Positions 1-9,893 are shown, counted from the first letter of the stretch. The stretch: 64,000 nucleotides of DNA from Agrobacterium sp. a22-2 (GCF_012276985.1 NZ_JAAXMM010000001.1:124001-188000), one strand, 5' to 3'. Notes: generated by a model not told the origin, from the letters alone. A program made the numbers and translations.

Positions 1-877
1 AGCGGTAGGTCGTGATGCCGATATTGTCGAAGAGGTTCTTGGCATCGCCCGAAACCCGTTCGGAGTGGCCGATGTAGAGATGTCCGCCCTCCGGCAACAA
101 TCCGGCGAAGCGCGACCAGATCTTCATCTGCGTCGGCTCGTCGAAATAGATCACGACGTTGCGGCAGAAGATGATGTCGAACGGCCCCTTGAACGGCCAT
201 TGGGCCATCAGGTTGAGCTCGTTATAGGTGATCAGCCGCTTGACGCGGTCATCGACCTGGTATTTGCGGCGCCCCTGGACATCGACTTCCTTGAACCATT
301 GCTTGCGCATGGCCGGGGATACGGTTTCCAGCGCTGCCTCATCGTAGATGCCGGCCCGGGCCAGCGCCAGGATCTTCGGATCGATGTCGGTCGCCAGGAT
401 GCGGAAATCGTAGTCGGCGGCATTCGGCATCATGGAAAGAACGGTCAACGCGATCGAATAGGGCTCCTGCCCGTCCGAACAGGCCGCCGACCAGATGCGA
501 ACCCGGCCACCGGCCTTGGCGCGATTGATCAGTTCAGGCAGCACATCCGTCTTCAGATGTTCGAAATGATGGTTTTCACGGAAGAATCGCGTGAAATTCG
601 TCGTCAGATGGGACAGCATTTCCCGCCGCGCCGGGGCGCCCTCGGTGGAGGATACCAGCGCGCAATATTCACGAAACCCCCTCAGACCCAAGGCCCGGAT
701 ATGCTTGGACAAGCGGGAATAGACCAGCGAGGCCTTGCTGTCGTTCAGCGCTATGCCGGCATCGGAGTAGATCATCGCGGCGATCTCGTTCAGATCCCGC
801 CGGGTCAACGGATATTCGCCGTTGGCCATGATCTCGTCGTCTGATTGCCTGGTCTGAGCAGGGGTCATCGACATCAT
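1..877 (-). CDS. cheR: CheR, chemotaxis protein methyltransferase (partial, C-terminus off the window)
   Basis: CheR uses S-adenosylmethionine to methylate glutamates of chemoreceptors in the cytoplasm, setting adaptation. Translating the minus strand from an ATG at 877 gives 292 codons open to the window edge. The N-terminal helical domain is followed by a SAM-binding core with [17 protein letters not shown], then [13 protein letters not shown] and [12 protein letters not shown], all typical of CheR. The start ATG overlaps the cheW stop in an ATGA arrangement, so the two are translationally coupled. A second ATG follows directly, and a further in-frame ATG ([13 protein letters not shown]) could be the true start. 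In rhizobia cheB, cheY2 and cheD usually follow, beyond the left edge. Confidence 0.93.
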   Translation of the reverse strand, partial: MMSMTPAQTRQSDDEIMANGEYPLTRRDLNEIAAMIYSDAGIALNDSKASLVYSRLSKHIRALGLRGFREYCALVSSTEGAPARREMLSHLTTNFTRFFRENHHFEHLKTDVLPELINRAKAGGRVRIWSAACSDGQEPYSIALTVLSMMPNAADYDFRILATDIDPKILALARAGIYDEAALETVSPAMRKQWFKEVDVQGRRKYQVDDRVKRLITYNELNLMAQWPFKGPFDIIFCRNVVIYFDEPTQMKIWSRFAGLLPEGGHLYIGHSERVSGDAKNLFDNIGITTYR

Positions 878-1341
878 GCCGCTTCGCTCTCTGCTTCAGG
901 AAATAGTGCGCCAAGTTCGATCAAGCAGATCATCCTTTTTTCAATTGCCAGGACCCCACGCGCGTATTGCCGTTCGAGATCTGACGACACTTCCGGTGTC
1001 GGTTGGATATTGTCTTCCGTCACGGTCAGAATATCCGAGACGGCATCGACCAGCAGGCCGACGACTTTTTGCTTAACCTGGGCGACGATGATCACGTGAC
1101 GTGGCGTCGGTTCGGCAGATTTTATCCCGAGCCGGGTGGCCAGGTTCATGATCGGCAGGACGGCACCGCGCAGGTTGATGACGCCCATGACGTGAGACGG
1201 CGAGTGCGGAAGAGGCGTCGCCGGGGTCCAGCCACGAATTTCCCGTACATTCATGATGTTGACGCAGAATTCCTGATCGCCGATCCGGAAGGCGATGAGC
1301 TCCCGGTTTCCTTCAATCAGACTTTTTACAACGAACGACAT
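874..1341 (-). CDS. cheW: CheW, chemotaxis coupling protein
   Basis: CheW is a small beta-barrel scaffold that joins chemoreceptors to the CheA kinase in the cytoplasmic arrays. The 155-aa product has the family core: [22 protein letters not shown] near the start (quoted only in part by families), then [16 protein letters not shown] and [13 protein letters not shown] chose the ATG at 1341 because AGGA lies seven bases upstream. The frame can be extended to a TTG at 1356, but that start would overlap the cheA stop and lacks a ribosome site. It lies between cheA and cheR, four bases overlapping cheR. Confidence 0.95.
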   Translation of the reverse strand: MSFVVKSLIEGNRELIAFRIGDQEFCVNIMNVREIRGWTPATPLPHSPSHVMGVINLRGAVLPIMNLATRLGIKSAEPTPRHVIIVAQVKQKVVGLLVDAVSDILTVTEDNIQPTPEVSSDLERQYARGVLAIEKRMICLIELGALFPEAESEAA

Positions 1342-1345
1342 GACA

Positions 1346-3610
1346 TTATCCTGCAACAGCTAAGGACATTTCCTGTTTGAGCGATTGACCGCGCGAGGCA
1401 GAGACGACGGCATCGACATCCAGAATGAGCGCGACGCGCCCGTCTCCGAGGATCGTTGCGGCGGCAATGCCGGGCACGTGGGTGTAGTTTGCCTCAAGGC
1501 TCTTGATGACCACCTGGCGCTGGCCCTGGATAGCATCCACCATCAGCGCGCGCTGACCGCCACCTTCCGATTCGACCAGGAGAGCGACGCCATCCATGGG
1601 ATTGGCCTGCAGGTTGCGGAAGTTCAGGATCCGGCCGACATCCACCAGAGGGCAGAAGCTATTGCGGATCGAGATCAGCCTCTGGTTGGCACCGAACGAA
1701 TGAATGTTCTGCGCTTCCGGCTGCAGGGTCTCAACGATGGCCGTCAGGGGAACGACCAGGGTCTGGTTGGCGACCGTGACCACCATGCCGTCGAGCACGG
1801 CGAGCGTCAGCGGCAGGCTCATGGTGAAGGTCGATCCATAACCCGGCTTCGAGCTGATGGAGATACGGCCACCGAGTGCCTGGATCGAGCGCTTGACCAC
1901 GTCCATACCGACGCCACGGCCGGAAATGTCGGAGATCTTGTCGGCCGTGGAGAAGCCCGGCGCAAAGATCAGGTTGTCGATTTCCTCGTCGCTCAGGTTG
2001 GAGTCGGCGGCGATCAGTTCGTTGTCGATGGCCTTCTGGCGGACGCGTTCGCGGTTGATACCGGCACCGTCGTCGACCAGTTCGATGACGATACGGCCGG
2101 AACGATGCTTCGCTGTCAGCTTGATCGTGCCTTCCGGATCCTTGCCGGCCGCCATGCGCTTTTCAGGCGTTTCGATACCGTGGTCGACGGCATTACGGAT
2201 CATGTGGGTCAGCGGTTCGGCAAGCTTGTCGATGACGGTCTTGTCGACTTCGGTGTTTTCCCCTTCCGTGACGAGGCGGATCGATTTACCGACCATGTCG
2301 GCCACTTCGCGAACGATACGCGACATGCGCTGGAAGACCGGCTTGACCGGCTGCGCACGGATTGCCATGACGCTGTCCTGGATCTCACGGGTCAGTTGCT
2401 GGAGTTCTTCCAGACCCATGTTGATCGAGGAGGTACCATTGGTATCGTTCTCGATGACGCTCTGCGAGAGCATCGCCTGGTTGATGACGAGCTCGCCGAC
2501 CAGGTTGATGAGGCGGTCGACGCGATCGAGATCGACGCGGATGGTCTGTCCGGCAGCCGCATTGTTCTGGGCTGCGGCGGCGGCTGCAGCGGCAGCAGCG
2601 GGCGATTCCTTTTTCTCCTGCCGTTCGGCCTTGGCGGCGATTCCGGCCAGCTTCGTGACATTGCTGGCAGTCTCGGCAGCTTCGACGGCGGCACTTACCG
2701 CGCTGGCGGCCTGGTCTTCAAAGGCGCTGCCGGTGACTTCCGCGCCGCCTTCGTCCAGAATGGACAGATCGAAGGGTACTGGAACCATCGGCAGCTCTTC
2801 AGCCTTGGCTGCAGCTGCGGCTTCCTGGAGCTTCACTTCGAGTTCGCAATCCCATTCGGCGAATTCGAAGATGCTCCGGATACCCTCTTCGCCCTTTTCC
2901 GTCTTGATGGAGATCTTCCAGCTGAAATAGGCGTCCTCGGCGTCCATCTGGTCGAGCGGCGGCAGGTTGTCCGAGTTGCAATTGATGGTCATCTCACCGA
3001 TGCGCGACAGGTCGCGCAGCAGCAGCGCCGCATCATTGCCCTTGGAATAGAGGTCGCGGCGGGGCTTGAAGGATACCTCGAAAGTCGGCACTTCATCTGC
3101 CGGCTCATCGCCGCCAAAATCCTCGAAGGAGAATGGGATCGGCTGGAAGCCGCTGGCATCGCTCGGCGCTGCGGCAGGCGCGGCCTTGGGTGCCGGCGCC
3201 GGTGCAGCGGAGGCCGCCGGCAAGGGGTCGCCGTTGGCGAGAGCTTCAAGTTCCTTGACAAGACCGGCAGAGCGCGACGGATCGACACTGCCCCCGTCAC
3301 GGGATGCATTGGTCAGGTCGGCGAGCACGTCGGCCGACTTGAGCATCACCTTCATCACTTCAGGACCCGGCTCCAGCTTGTTGGAACGAACGCAATCGAG
3401 CGTCGTTTCAAAAACGTGAGCGAAGGAGACGAGATCATCGAGACCGAACGCACCCGCGCCGCCTTTGATGGAGTGCACCGCGCGGAAAACGGCATTGACC
3501 GTTTCCGGATCACGATCCCCATCATTCATTTTCAGCAGACCGGATTCCAGTTCAGCGAGCTGTTCCTCGCATTCCTGAAAGAAGATCTCTTTGATTTCGT
3601 TCATATCCAT
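1346..3610 (-). CDS. cheA: CheA, chemotaxis histidine kinase
   Basis: CheA autophosphorylates in response to receptors and passes phosphate to CheY and CheB. The 754-aa protein has an N-terminal Hpt domain with phospho-acceptor His46 in [13 protein letters not shown], and a P2-like response-regulator docking region around 170-280. A flexible alanine-rich linker around 340-355 precedes a dimerisation helix pair with [12 protein letters not shown]. The HATPase domain shows the N box [13 protein letters not shown]1 box [11 protein letters not shown] and G2 box [11 protein letters not shown], and a CheW-like domain closes the protein. Length and order match canonical CheA. It lies between cheY and cheW in the rhizobial che operon. 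Confidence 0.98.
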   Translation of the reverse strand: MDMNEIKEIFFQECEEQLAELESGLLKMNDGDRDPETVNAVFRAVHSIKGGAGAFGLDDLVSFAHVFETTLDCVRSNKLEPGPEVMKVMLKSADVLADLTNASRDGGSVDPSRSAGLVKELEALANGDPLPAASAAPAPAPKAAPAAAPSDASGFQPIPFSFEDFGGDEPADEVPTFEVSFKPRRDLYSKGNDAALLLRDLSRIGEMTINCNSDNLPPLDQMDAEDAYFSWKISIKTEKGEEGIRSIFEFAEWDCELEVKLQEAAAAAKAEELPMVPVPFDLSILDEGGAEVTGSAFEDQAASAVSAAVEAAETASNVTKLAGIAAKAERQEKKESPAAAAAAAAAAQNNAAAGQTIRVDLDRVDRLINLVGELVINQAMLSQSVIENDTNGTSSINMGLEELQQLTREIQDSVMAIRAQPVKPVFQRMSRIVREVADMVGKSIRLVTEGENTEVDKTVIDKLAEPLTHMIRNAVDHGIETPEKRMAAGKDPEGTIKLTAKHRSGRIVIELVDDGAGINRERVRQKAIDNELIAADSNLSDEEIDNLIFAPGFSTADKISDISGRGVGMDVVKRSIQALGGRISISSKPGYGSTFTMSLPLTLAVLDGMVVTVANQTLVVPLTAIVETLQPEAQNIHSFGANQRLISIRNSFCPLVDVGRILNFRNLQANPMDGVALLVESEGGGQRALMVDAIQGQRQVVIKSLEANYTHVPGIAAATILGDGRVALILDVDAVVSASRGQSLKQEMSLAVAG

Positions 3611-3626
3611 CGGAGAATTTCCCGGT

Positions 3627-3992
3627 TCAGGCGGTTACACGTTCAATGGCATCGATCAGCTTGGTTGGATCGAAAGGCTTGACGATCCAGCCGGTGGCGC
3701 CTGCCTGGCGAGCACGGTTCTTCTTTTCCGCATCGCTTTCAGTGGTCAGAACGAGGATCGGGATCGCCCGGTATTTCTCGTTGCGGCGAACGCCTTCGAT
3801 GAAGCCGAAGCCATCGAGGCGCGGCATGTTGATGTCCGTAACGATGACGTCCGGATTGCATTCCTCAAGCACTTCCAGGCCTTCGATGCCGTCTTCGGCC
3901 TGAATGGTCTCGAAACCTGCATTGTTGAGGGTGACCAGGAGCATATTCCGGATGGTGCGGGAATCGTCCACTGTCAGCACTTTTTTCTTCAT
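3627..3992 (-). CDS. cheY: CheY-type single-domain response regulator
   Basis: A 121-aa receiver domain with nothing attached. The acidic pocket is at MKKKVLTVDDS, the phospho-acceptor is Asp53 in VTDINMPRLDG, the switch Thr is in VLTTES, and the invariant Lys is in WIVKPFDP. The reading frame stays open far upstream, but the ATG at 3992 gives the canonical CheY N-terminus and overlaps the STAS gene stop by four bases (ATGA). Rhizobia carry two CheYs in this operon. By position this corresponds to CheY1, which in Sinorhizobium serves as a phosphate sink while CheY2 acts on the motor; that role is inferred from position only. Confidence 0.95.
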   Translation of the reverse strand: MKKKVLTVDDSRTIRNMLLVTLNNAGFETIQAEDGIEGLEVLEECNPDVIVTDINMPRLDGFGFIEGVRRNEKYRAIPILVLTTESDAEKKNRARQAGATGWIVKPFDPTKLIDAIERVTA

Positions 3993-4288
3993 TGACGGAT
4001 CTCCTTGGCGATCAGATGATCGATGTTTAAGCCTAAAAGCTGGATGGTCTTGAGGAAGGCGTCGGATGCCTTCGTTACGGAAAACGGATGCTTGTCCTCT
4101 TCCCAGGCCTTGGCACCCGCCATGAGCACCTGCACGCACAATGCACCGACCCGTTCGACGCCGGAGGCATCGACCGTTAACCCGCTGCCACGCATGGACA
4201 AAAGCTTGTCGCGCAGTGCGGAAGCCTCGTTCAAGTCCAGCACAGCGGGCAGCTCCAAATCCTTCAATGCGCCTTTCTTGCTTGCCAT
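3989..4288 (-). CDS. STAS-domain protein of the che operon
   Basis: A 99-aa stand-alone STAS (anti-sigma-factor-antagonist-like) protein, the second gene in the rhizobial che operon (orf2). The fold is suggested by ELPAVLDLNEASALRDKLL and by VDASGVERVGALCVQVL, which matches the D-x-S-G-V core strand-turn-helix. The serine that is phosphorylated in SpoIIAA-type antagonists sits just after that strand. Here the equivalent stretch reads GALC, so the site appears lost. The function in chemotaxis is not known to me; a regulatory or scaffolding role is only inference. It overlaps cheY by four bases. Confidence 0.85.
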   Translation of the reverse strand: MASKKGALKDLELPAVLDLNEASALRDKLLSMRGSGLTVDASGVERVGALCVQVLMAGAKAWEEDKHPFSVTKASDAFLKTIQLLGLNIDHLIAKEIRQ

Positions 4289-4425
4289 CAGCTCTTACCT
4301 CGTCTTTCCTGTTCCACGTCTCCGTTTCGATTAACCCCCATTGCCAGCCATGCTTTTCGTGGCTGAAACAACGGCGTGCGAAACACGACTGCTCTTGTTG
4401 TATAGAAAGGTAGTAAACATTCCCC

Positions 4426-6129
4426 TCATAGCCGAAGACCCGCGAGAGGCGTTGCGTAACTATATTCGTCGTCGATCGGCGGCGCGAAAATGTCTTCCTG
4501 CTTCTGCCCCCCTTGAGAAATCGGCAGAGCCTGTAATCGGCGGGGCGTCTCGCCTTCAGAAGCCGTGGCGGCAAGCTTGTCCCGTTTCGGCGCATGCTGC
4601 TGGCGCTCGATGCGGAATGCCCGGATCGTCTTGCCCAGTTCCAGTATTACCGTGTGAAGATCATCGGTTCCCTCTGACGACTGCCGGGCCATTTCGGCAT
4701 TGCCGGCCGCATCTGTCCCCAGTGCCGCCACGGTGCCGGAAACGGCGCCGAGTTCGCCGGCATGACGCTCGGTGTCCCGGGCGATGGAGGCGACGGCATC
4801 ATTGATCCCGGTCACCTGTGTGACGATGCTGGCGATCGCCTCCTGGGTGCGGGCGACCATATGAACGCCGGCATCGACCTGGGACTTGGTGGTCGCCACG
4901 AGCGTCTTGATCTCACGGGCCGATTCCGCCGAGCGCTGGGCGAGTGCGCGCACTTCCTGTGCAACAACGGCAAAGCCGCGGCCGCTATCGCCGGCACGGG
5001 CCGCCTCGATGCCGGCATTGAGGGCCAATAGATTGGTCTGGAAGGCGATTTCGTCGATAGCGCCGATGATCTGGCCGATCTGCTCAGCCGAGGCCTCTAT
5101 ATCGGACATGGCACTGATCGCCTGGCCGACCACATGACCGCTTTCCTCGACCGCCCTGCGGGTCTGCGTCGCGGCCTCTTCCGTGCGCTTGGAGTGGCCG
5201 GCGCTGTCGCGGACCTGGTCGGTGATGGTGCGCAGTTCGACCGAGGCTTGCTCCAATTGGGCGGCCTGGCTATCGGCGCGCTCCCAATACTGACGGGTCC
5301 TGACGGCGAACTCACCGGTGGTCGCGGCGGCCTGCTGCGTGCCTCGGTCGGCGGAAACCATGGCCGACTGCAGACCGTCGATAGCCCTGTTCAACGTCTC
5401 GGCAAGATCGCGATATTCGTCCGGATACTCGCCAGACAGCCGAACGGAAAGATCGCCTTCGGCCAGAGCCTCGAAAACCTCACCGAACACCTCCACGACG
5501 CCGGCGCGCTCCTTGCGCCGCATCTCGCCCAGTTCACGGTGATGCCGGACGCGTAATTCGTTGAACCGCAAGGAGACGGCGATTTCGACATCGACCATGA
5601 CCAGACGGACGATCGCATTGGCCAGATCGGCCAGTTCGCGGGTCTTCTTCTTGGATGCGGTGAAAAATCCGCCGCCCGCGTCCGCGACAATGCCGGACAG
5701 CAGATGCTCGAGCACGACGGCATGACCGGCGATATGCCAGCGGGGATCGAGCCCCATCCGGCTCTCGGTGTCGGACAGCACCTTGACGCGTTCGGCATAG
5801 AGCGCGTCGAACCGGGCATCGGTCAGAACGTCCCAATGGGAGCCCAGAAGATCATGGAAACGATCGGTCTGCCGCTCGCTGGTAAAATTGCGAGCAGCCT
5901 CCGGGAAGGTCTGAAACCGCTGGAAGAGATCCCGCAGGCCGGAATTCACATGGGGTTCCAGGCTTGAACGGTGGCGGCGCAGAAGCTCGCAGAGCTCGGC
6001 ATCGAGCGCGGCAAAGCGCAACCGATCGCGCAGGCTGCCTGCCTGGGCTCCTCTTGCTTCTTCTGCCTGCATGTCCTGCTGCAACTGCCAATCCCCGTCC
6101 GGATGGCCGGCCCTTGCGGCCAGACCCAT
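4426..6129 (-). CDS. icpA: Soluble globin-coupled methyl-accepting chemotaxis protein (IcpA-like)
   Basis: A cytoplasmic chemoreceptor and first gene of the che operon. The roughly 170-residue N-terminal domain resembles a protoglobin sensor ([33 protein letters not shown]). It is followed by a HAMP-like stretch ([19 protein letters not shown]) and a methyl-accepting signalling domain with the hairpin tip [20 protein letters not shown] and [19 protein letters not shown]. There is no transmembrane segment and no C-terminal CheR-docking pentapeptide. The frame opens with a TTG at 6195; ATGs occur at 6129 and 6072. I give 6129 as a compromise, but 6072 (MQAEEARG, close to the conserved part) is also plausible. 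The haem-ligand His position appears to be Glu. Confidence 0.9.
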   Translation of the reverse strand: MGLAARAGHPDGDWQLQQDMQAEEARGAQAGSLRDRLRFAALDAELCELLRRHRSSLEPHVNSGLRDLFQRFQTFPEAARNFTSERQTDRFHDLLGSHWDVLTDARFDALYAERVKVLSDTESRMGLDPRWHIAGHAVVLEHLLSGIVADAGGGFFTASKKKTRELADLANAIVRLVMVDVEIAVSLRFNELRVRHHRELGEMRRKERAGVVEVFGEVFEALAEGDLSVRLSGEYPDEYRDLAETLNRAIDGLQSAMVSADRGTQQAAATTGEFAVRTRQYWERADSQAAQLEQASVELRTITDQVRDSAGHSKRTEEAATQTRRAVEESGHVVGQAISAMSDIEASAEQIGQIIGAIDEIAFQTNLLALNAGIEAARAGDSGRGFAVVAQEVRALAQRSAESAREIKTLVATTKSQVDAGVHMVARTQEAIASIVTQVTGINDAVASIARDTERHAGELGAVSGTVAALGTDAAGNAEMARQSSEGTDDLHTVILELGKTIRAFRIERQQHAPKRDKLAATASEGETPRRLQALPISQGGQKQEDIFAPPIDDEYSYATPLAGLRL

Positions 6130-6331
6130 CCGATCAAACCCGTCCGTTGCATCCGCGGTGACAGATATCCGGCTGCCGACATCGCCTGCAGACAAAGACC
6201 GTATTCGCCGAGGAGAGCGACAGGACTTACTTCAATGATTCATACCGGACCAAAAACCGGTGCGACGGGACTGGCTTCATGCCGACCGGAGCTGCTGGGA
6301 AAGCCCCATTCCGACGTGTCCTTCAATCTTT

Positions 6332-6339
6332 ATGGTTAA
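6332..6339 (-). promoter_or_regulatory. Possible CtrA half-site upstream of the che operon
   Basis: The minus strand reads TTAACCAT, the eight-base CtrA half-site motif known from alphaproteobacteria, about 200 bases before the first che gene. A second GGTTAAT copy lies about 19 bases away (6353-6359). The spacing does not match the full TTAA-N7-TTAA box, so this is only a candidate. Confidence 0.25.
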
Positions 6340-6503
6340 TTCCTTGCTTGAAGGTTAATAATCTCTGCACCGGCGGTTCTTTTCGACAAAATGGGGTTTC
6401 GTTAACTTTGGACAAATGGAGGAGAATCAAGTAATGATAAGTTTCGGGCAAGTTTCCTGGTGAAAGCTATCCGGCGACGATGAAGTCGGTTGAGGTATGA
6501 GCA

Positions 6504-6614
6504 ATGATTGTTCTTGGCATTGGTGCGGCACTTCTGGCCGCTGCGGCGACCGCAGCAATTTCCCTTCTTGCAGCGCGCCCTACACAGGAAGCGGACCACG
6601 TCCGCATATTCTGA
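6504..6614 (+). CDS. Possible small membrane peptide (36 aa)
   Basis: An ATG at 6504 opens a 36-codon frame beginning MIVLGIGAALLAAAATAAIS, a single hydrophobic helix followed by a short polar tail ending HVRIF. TGAGG lies about nine bases upstream. The segment is markedly GC-richer than the DNA on both sides, which hints at coding constraint. I do not recognise a family, and chance cannot be excluded at this length. Confidence 0.3.
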   Translation: MIVLGIGAALLAAAATAAISLLAARPTQEADHVRIF

Positions 6615-6880
6615 TCTGCAGCAAATCAGCTGGAATGGCATCGGCTGAACTGTCGTGCGCACGTTTCGAGACGTGATGGCCGAGCCGAAAAGCGAAGCGG
6701 AAAATCCGTATCTCCCCTCGAATTACCTCATGAATTCAAATCGATAGATCTGATGGCCTGATAGGTTGCCTCACCCGGCACACTTATGTTCAATTCATGC
6801 TCGGCGTTTAATGATAAATTTCGATTGCCGAACTAAGCTTGCCGGAACTTGAAAAGCCGCGGGTGGGTCACGCAATCAAA

Positions 6881-7237
6881 ATGTTTTCCAGATATGTGGT
6901 CGTCGGCGTCGCCAATACATTCATTCATTGGGCGATCTTTTTCGTTTTCTTCCAGTTTCTTGGACAGGACCAGAGCGTCAGCAACCTGATTGCCTTCATT
7001 GCGGCTGTCACGTTCAGCTTTTTCGTCAATGCCCGCTTCACCTTCCGGGCGGCGATCAGCAGCACGCGCTATCTGCTCTATGTCGGCTTTCTCGGATTGA
7101 TGTCCTTCCTGTTTGGCGGATTGTCAGACATTTTTAACCTTCCTGCCCTTGTTACGCTTGTTTCCTTCTCGGCCTTTAGTCTTTTTTTCGGATTTTTGTT
7201 CTCTAAGTATGTCGTGTTCCGCAAGAGGTCTTCATGA
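6881..7237 (+). CDS. gtrA: GtrA-family membrane flippase
   Basis: GtrA proteins have four transmembrane helices and are thought to flip undecaprenyl-phosphate-glucose across the inner membrane for O-antigen glucosylation. From the ATG at 6881 the product is 118 aa, the family's usual length. It matches the E. coli/Shigella phage protein in pattern: [41 protein letters not shown] and a final [15 protein letters not shown] at 6839 could extend it by 14 residues, but the ATG start aligns with the family N-terminus. It overlaps gtrB by four bases (ATGA), so the pair forms one translational unit. Confidence 0.9.
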   Translation: MFSRYVVVGVANTFIHWAIFFVFFQFLGQDQSVSNLIAFIAAVTFSFFVNARFTFRAAISSTRYLLYVGFLGLMSFLFGGLSDIFNLPALVTLVSFSAFSLFFGFLFSKYVVFRKRSS

Positions 7238-8205
7238 AAGTATCGCTGGTAGTACCCGTCTACAACGAGGAAGATACGGTCCCGATCTTTTACAATGCGG
7301 TCAGGCAATTCGCCCCGCTGAAGAGCGTCGACGTCGAAATCGTCTTCGTCAACGACGGCAGCCAGGACGGAACGCTGAACATCATCAAGGCCTTGGCGCT
7401 GGCTGACCCGCTCGTCACGCTAATCAGCCTTTCGCGCAATTTCGGCAAGGAAGCCGCCCTGTTTGCCGGACTGGAAGCAGCAAGCGGCGAGGCGATGATC
7501 CCGATCGACGTCGATCTGCAGGATCCCATCGAGATCATCCCGCTGATGATCGACAAATGGCGCAACGGCGCAGATATCGTGCTGGCCAAGCGCATCGACC
7601 GCAGCAGCGACGGACGGCTGAAACGGAATACCGCAGAGATCTTCTATCGCCTCCACAACATGATATCGACACCGAAGATCGAGGCCAATGTCGGCGATTT
7701 CCGGCTGCTGTCGCGCCCGACCGTCGAAAACATCAAACAGCTTCAGGAACGTAACCTGTTCATGAAGGGCATCCTGTCCTGGGTAGGCGGAACCGTCGAC
7801 ATCGTCGAATATCGCCGCTCGCCGCGCTCGGCCGGCAATACAAAGTTCAACGGCTGGAAACTTTGGAACCTGGCGATCGAAGGGATTACCAGTTTCTCGA
7901 CCTTTCCGTTGCGGGTCTGGACCTATGTCGGCCTCAGCATTTCCTGCATGTCGATCGGTTATGCCTGCTGGATGGTCCTCAACAAACTGCTCTGGGGCAA
8001 CCCGGTGCCTGGTTACCCCTCGCTGATCACCGCGACGCTGTTTCTGTCGGGCATCCAGATCATGGGGCTCGGTGTGCTGGGCGAGTATATCGGCCGCATC
8101 TATATCGAGACCAAGGGCCGGCCACGCTATATCGTCAAGGAAGCCCATGTCGGCCCGCAGGCCGCCGTGACGGCGCCGACCATCAAGCCGCTTGAGGAAG
8201 CCTGA
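7234..8205 (+). CDS. gtrB: GtrB-type bactoprenol glycosyltransferase
   Basis: A family-2 glycosyltransferase (323 aa) that would transfer a sugar, glucose in known cases, from a nucleotide donor to undecaprenyl phosphate on the cytoplasmic face. The N-terminus [18 protein letters not shown], the metal/donor motif [24 protein letters not shown] and [12 protein letters not shown] are near-identical in pattern to phage GtrB. Two C-terminal transmembrane helices follow, ending in [18 protein letters not shown]. It is coupled to gtrA. The canonical third gene, a serotype-specific polytopic transferase, is not downstream on this strand; a convergent GT-C gene lies 50 bases away and may fill that role. 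Confidence 0.93.
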   Translation: MKVSLVVPVYNEEDTVPIFYNAVRQFAPLKSVDVEIVFVNDGSQDGTLNIIKALALADPLVTLISLSRNFGKEAALFAGLEAASGEAMIPIDVDLQDPIEIIPLMIDKWRNGADIVLAKRIDRSSDGRLKRNTAEIFYRLHNMISTPKIEANVGDFRLLSRPTVENIKQLQERNLFMKGILSWVGGTVDIVEYRRSPRSAGNTKFNGWKLWNLAIEGITSFSTFPLRVWTYVGLSISCMSIGYACWMVLNKLLWGNPVPGYPSLITATLFLSGIQIMGLGVLGEYIGRIYIETKGRPRYIVKEAHVGPQAAVTAPTIKPLEEA

Positions 8206-8208
8206 GAC

Positions 8209-8228
8209 AAGGGCGGCAGATCGCCCTT
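8209..8228. terminator. Hairpin between convergent gtrB and GT-C genes
   Basis: Perfect 7-bp inverted repeat AAGGGCG / CGCCCTT with a 6-base loop, just after the gtrB stop and before the end of the convergent gene. There is no good T-run, so it may be a weak or bidirectional terminator. Confidence 0.45.
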
Positions 8229-8255
8229 TCGACCAAGTGTCGATTCCGCCCGCCG

Positions 8256-9893
8256 CTATCTCTGCAGGCCTGCGTCCAGGCCCTGCCGCAGCGTCAGGCT
8301 TGCCGGCTGCGTCACCCGATAGCGTCGAATGAGGATGTGGTCCTCGTATTTGGCCTTTTGCGACCATTCGGTCGAGGGAGCCGGATCGATCGGCGCCAGA
8401 AGCCTGTCGAGCGTCGCATATTCGGCAAGGCCTTCCCAGCAGATGCCATCCACTCTCCAGATCGATTGCCCCGGCTGGATGTCGAGCGTTACCGTGGGAC
8501 GGTCGTCATAACGTTGGCTTGCCACGAAATAGTCGGCGGCCCAGGTCTGGCTGGCGCCAAGGCCCGCCTCGATCAGCGTGACGGCGCCTTTGTCGTCGGC
8601 AAGCAAAACCGCCCGGCCGAGAGGTTCCGATGCCGCGTGGCGCAGGGCCGGATATTCGAAGTCCGGGCACAGGGCGACAATGTCGTCCGAGGCAACCGAG
8701 GCGGCCAGAAAGCCATTTGCACCGCGCCAGTCCTGCTTTTCGCGCATCATGCCGAACATGAGTGTCGAAGCGAGCCACAGTCCGACCGTTGCCACGGACA
8801 GGACCATCGCGCGCTGGCGTGGCTGGCCGACAATTATCGCGACCAGCAGCAGGATCAGGCCCGGAATGCAGAACAGGATGACGCGCCCGAGGAAGATCGG
8901 CCGGCCGACATAACCGACCAGCCAGATGGCCGCCGGCAGCACGGCACAGCCCAGCACCAGGAGGGCCGCCATCGGTTGCTCGCGCGCGACCTTCGAAAGT
9001 GTTGCGCGGCCAAACCATAGGCTAACCGCCAGCAGCAATGCGAAGACCGGGATGGCGACGAATTTTGCGTCAAGCCGCATGTCGAGGCCATTGGTCAGCG
9101 GATTGTCCCAGAAGCCGATCGGAAAGAACATGTCCGCCGCAGTGCTGACGAAGGTCATCGGGCTTGCCTGGACCAGCCAGTTGAATTCGTGGCCCGTTTC
9201 CACCTGCGCCAGGATTCGCAGCACGCCGGGGACCGCCAGGAGCGCCATTACCGCGAAGGTGATCGCGACTTCCGGCCAGTAGCGGCGCGGATGCAGCAAT
9301 GCGAAGCCGAACAGCAGGGCTCCGGTGAAAGCGATGCTGAAGGCCGCGATGACATGGGTGTAGAAGCTCAGCACGTTGCCGACGGCAAACAGCGCCAGGG
9401 CCAGAAGCCTTGGAGAAAGCGGCGCGGCCTCACCGATCCTCCTGACGTAGAGGATCAGGCCATAGAAGGCGAGCAGGATCAGGAACCCCAGAAGCGCATA
9501 GGCCCGCGCCTCCATGCTGTAATCGACATGGGACGACCAGACGGCCATCAAGGCGGCCGCCAGCAGCCCGCCGGCACGACCGAAGCACAGCCGGCCAAGC
9601 CCGAACATCAGCACGACCTGGGCCAGACCGAAGATGACGGATATGGATCGCACCGCCGCCACGCTCGATTCCGGCGTCAGGAAGAGCTGATGCAGCGCAT
9701 AATAGAGAAACGGCGTGGGGTCCGTCGGCTTGGTGATCATGTCCATGACCGGCCAGAGGGACAGAGTCAGCGTCTGCCCCTCGTCGCTCCACAGCGCCTG
9801 GGTGTCGATGGCGTAGAGACGCAGCACGGCGCCGACAGCCAATATCGCCATCAAGATCGAGGCTGACTTTGTCTTGGAAAGCTCGATTGGCAT
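8256..9893 (-). CDS. GT-C fold polytopic membrane glycosyltransferase (GT39/ArnT/PMT_2-like)
   Basis: A 545-aa inner-membrane protein with about ten hydrophobic helices and a C-terminal soluble domain. The first loop carries LWSDEGQTLTL, matching the acidic DE motif that binds the lipid-phosphate sugar donor in GT-C enzymes. YSMEARAYALLGFLIL later in the protein is also typical of the PMT_2 group. I chose the ATG at 9893 (MPIELSKTKSAS, with GGA six bases upstream) over the frame opening at 10001, because the extra residues look like non-coding translation. It converges on gtrB. A GtrB-made lipid-linked sugar would be a fitting donor; this pairing is inference. Confidence 0.82.
   Translation of the reverse strand: MPIELSKTKSASILMAILAVGAVLRLYAIDTQALWSDEGQTLTLSLWPVMDMITKPTDPTPFLYYALHQLFLTPESSVAAVRSISVIFGLAQVVLMFGLGRLCFGRAGGLLAAALMAVWSSHVDYSMEARAYALLGFLILLAFYGLILYVRRIGEAAPLSPRLLALALFAVGNVLSFYTHVIAAFSIAFTGALLFGFALLHPRRYWPEVAITFAVMALLAVPGVLRILAQVETGHEFNWLVQASPMTFVSTAADMFFPIGFWDNPLTNGLDMRLDAKFVAIPVFALLLAVSLWFGRATLSKVAREQPMAALLVLGCAVLPAAIWLVGYVGRPIFLGRVILFCIPGLILLLVAIIVGQPRQRAMVLSVATVGLWLASTLMFGMMREKQDWRGANGFLAASVASDDIVALCPDFEYPALRHAASEPLGRAVLLADDKGAVTLIEAGLGASQTWAADYFVASQRYDDRPTVTLDIQPGQSIWRVDGICWEGLAEYATLDRLLAPIDPAPSTEWSQKAKYEDHILIRRYRVTQPASLTLRQGLDAGLQR

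Larger units (their letters stand above)
6130..6880. other. Intergenic region between the divergent che and gtr operons
   Basis: About 750 bases separate the minus-strand che operon from the plus-strand gtrAB pair. The stretch is AT-richer than its neighbours, particularly 6320-6420 and 6690-6840, as expected for two divergent promoters. It holds the candidate CtrA half-site and one possible 36-codon membrane-peptide gene, listed separately. No RNA gene was recognised. Confidence 0.5.

Noticed and set aside
2555..2610. Alanine-rich repetitive coding stretch in cheA
   Set aside because: In-frame GC-rich codons within the flexible linker of CheA; not a mobile repeat or frameshift.
1385..3682. 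765-codon open frame on the plus strand opposite cheA
   Set aside because: Shadow of cheA: high-GC codon structure keeps the antisense frame open; the translation has no recognisable domain and is rich in Asp/His/Arg as expected from antisense.
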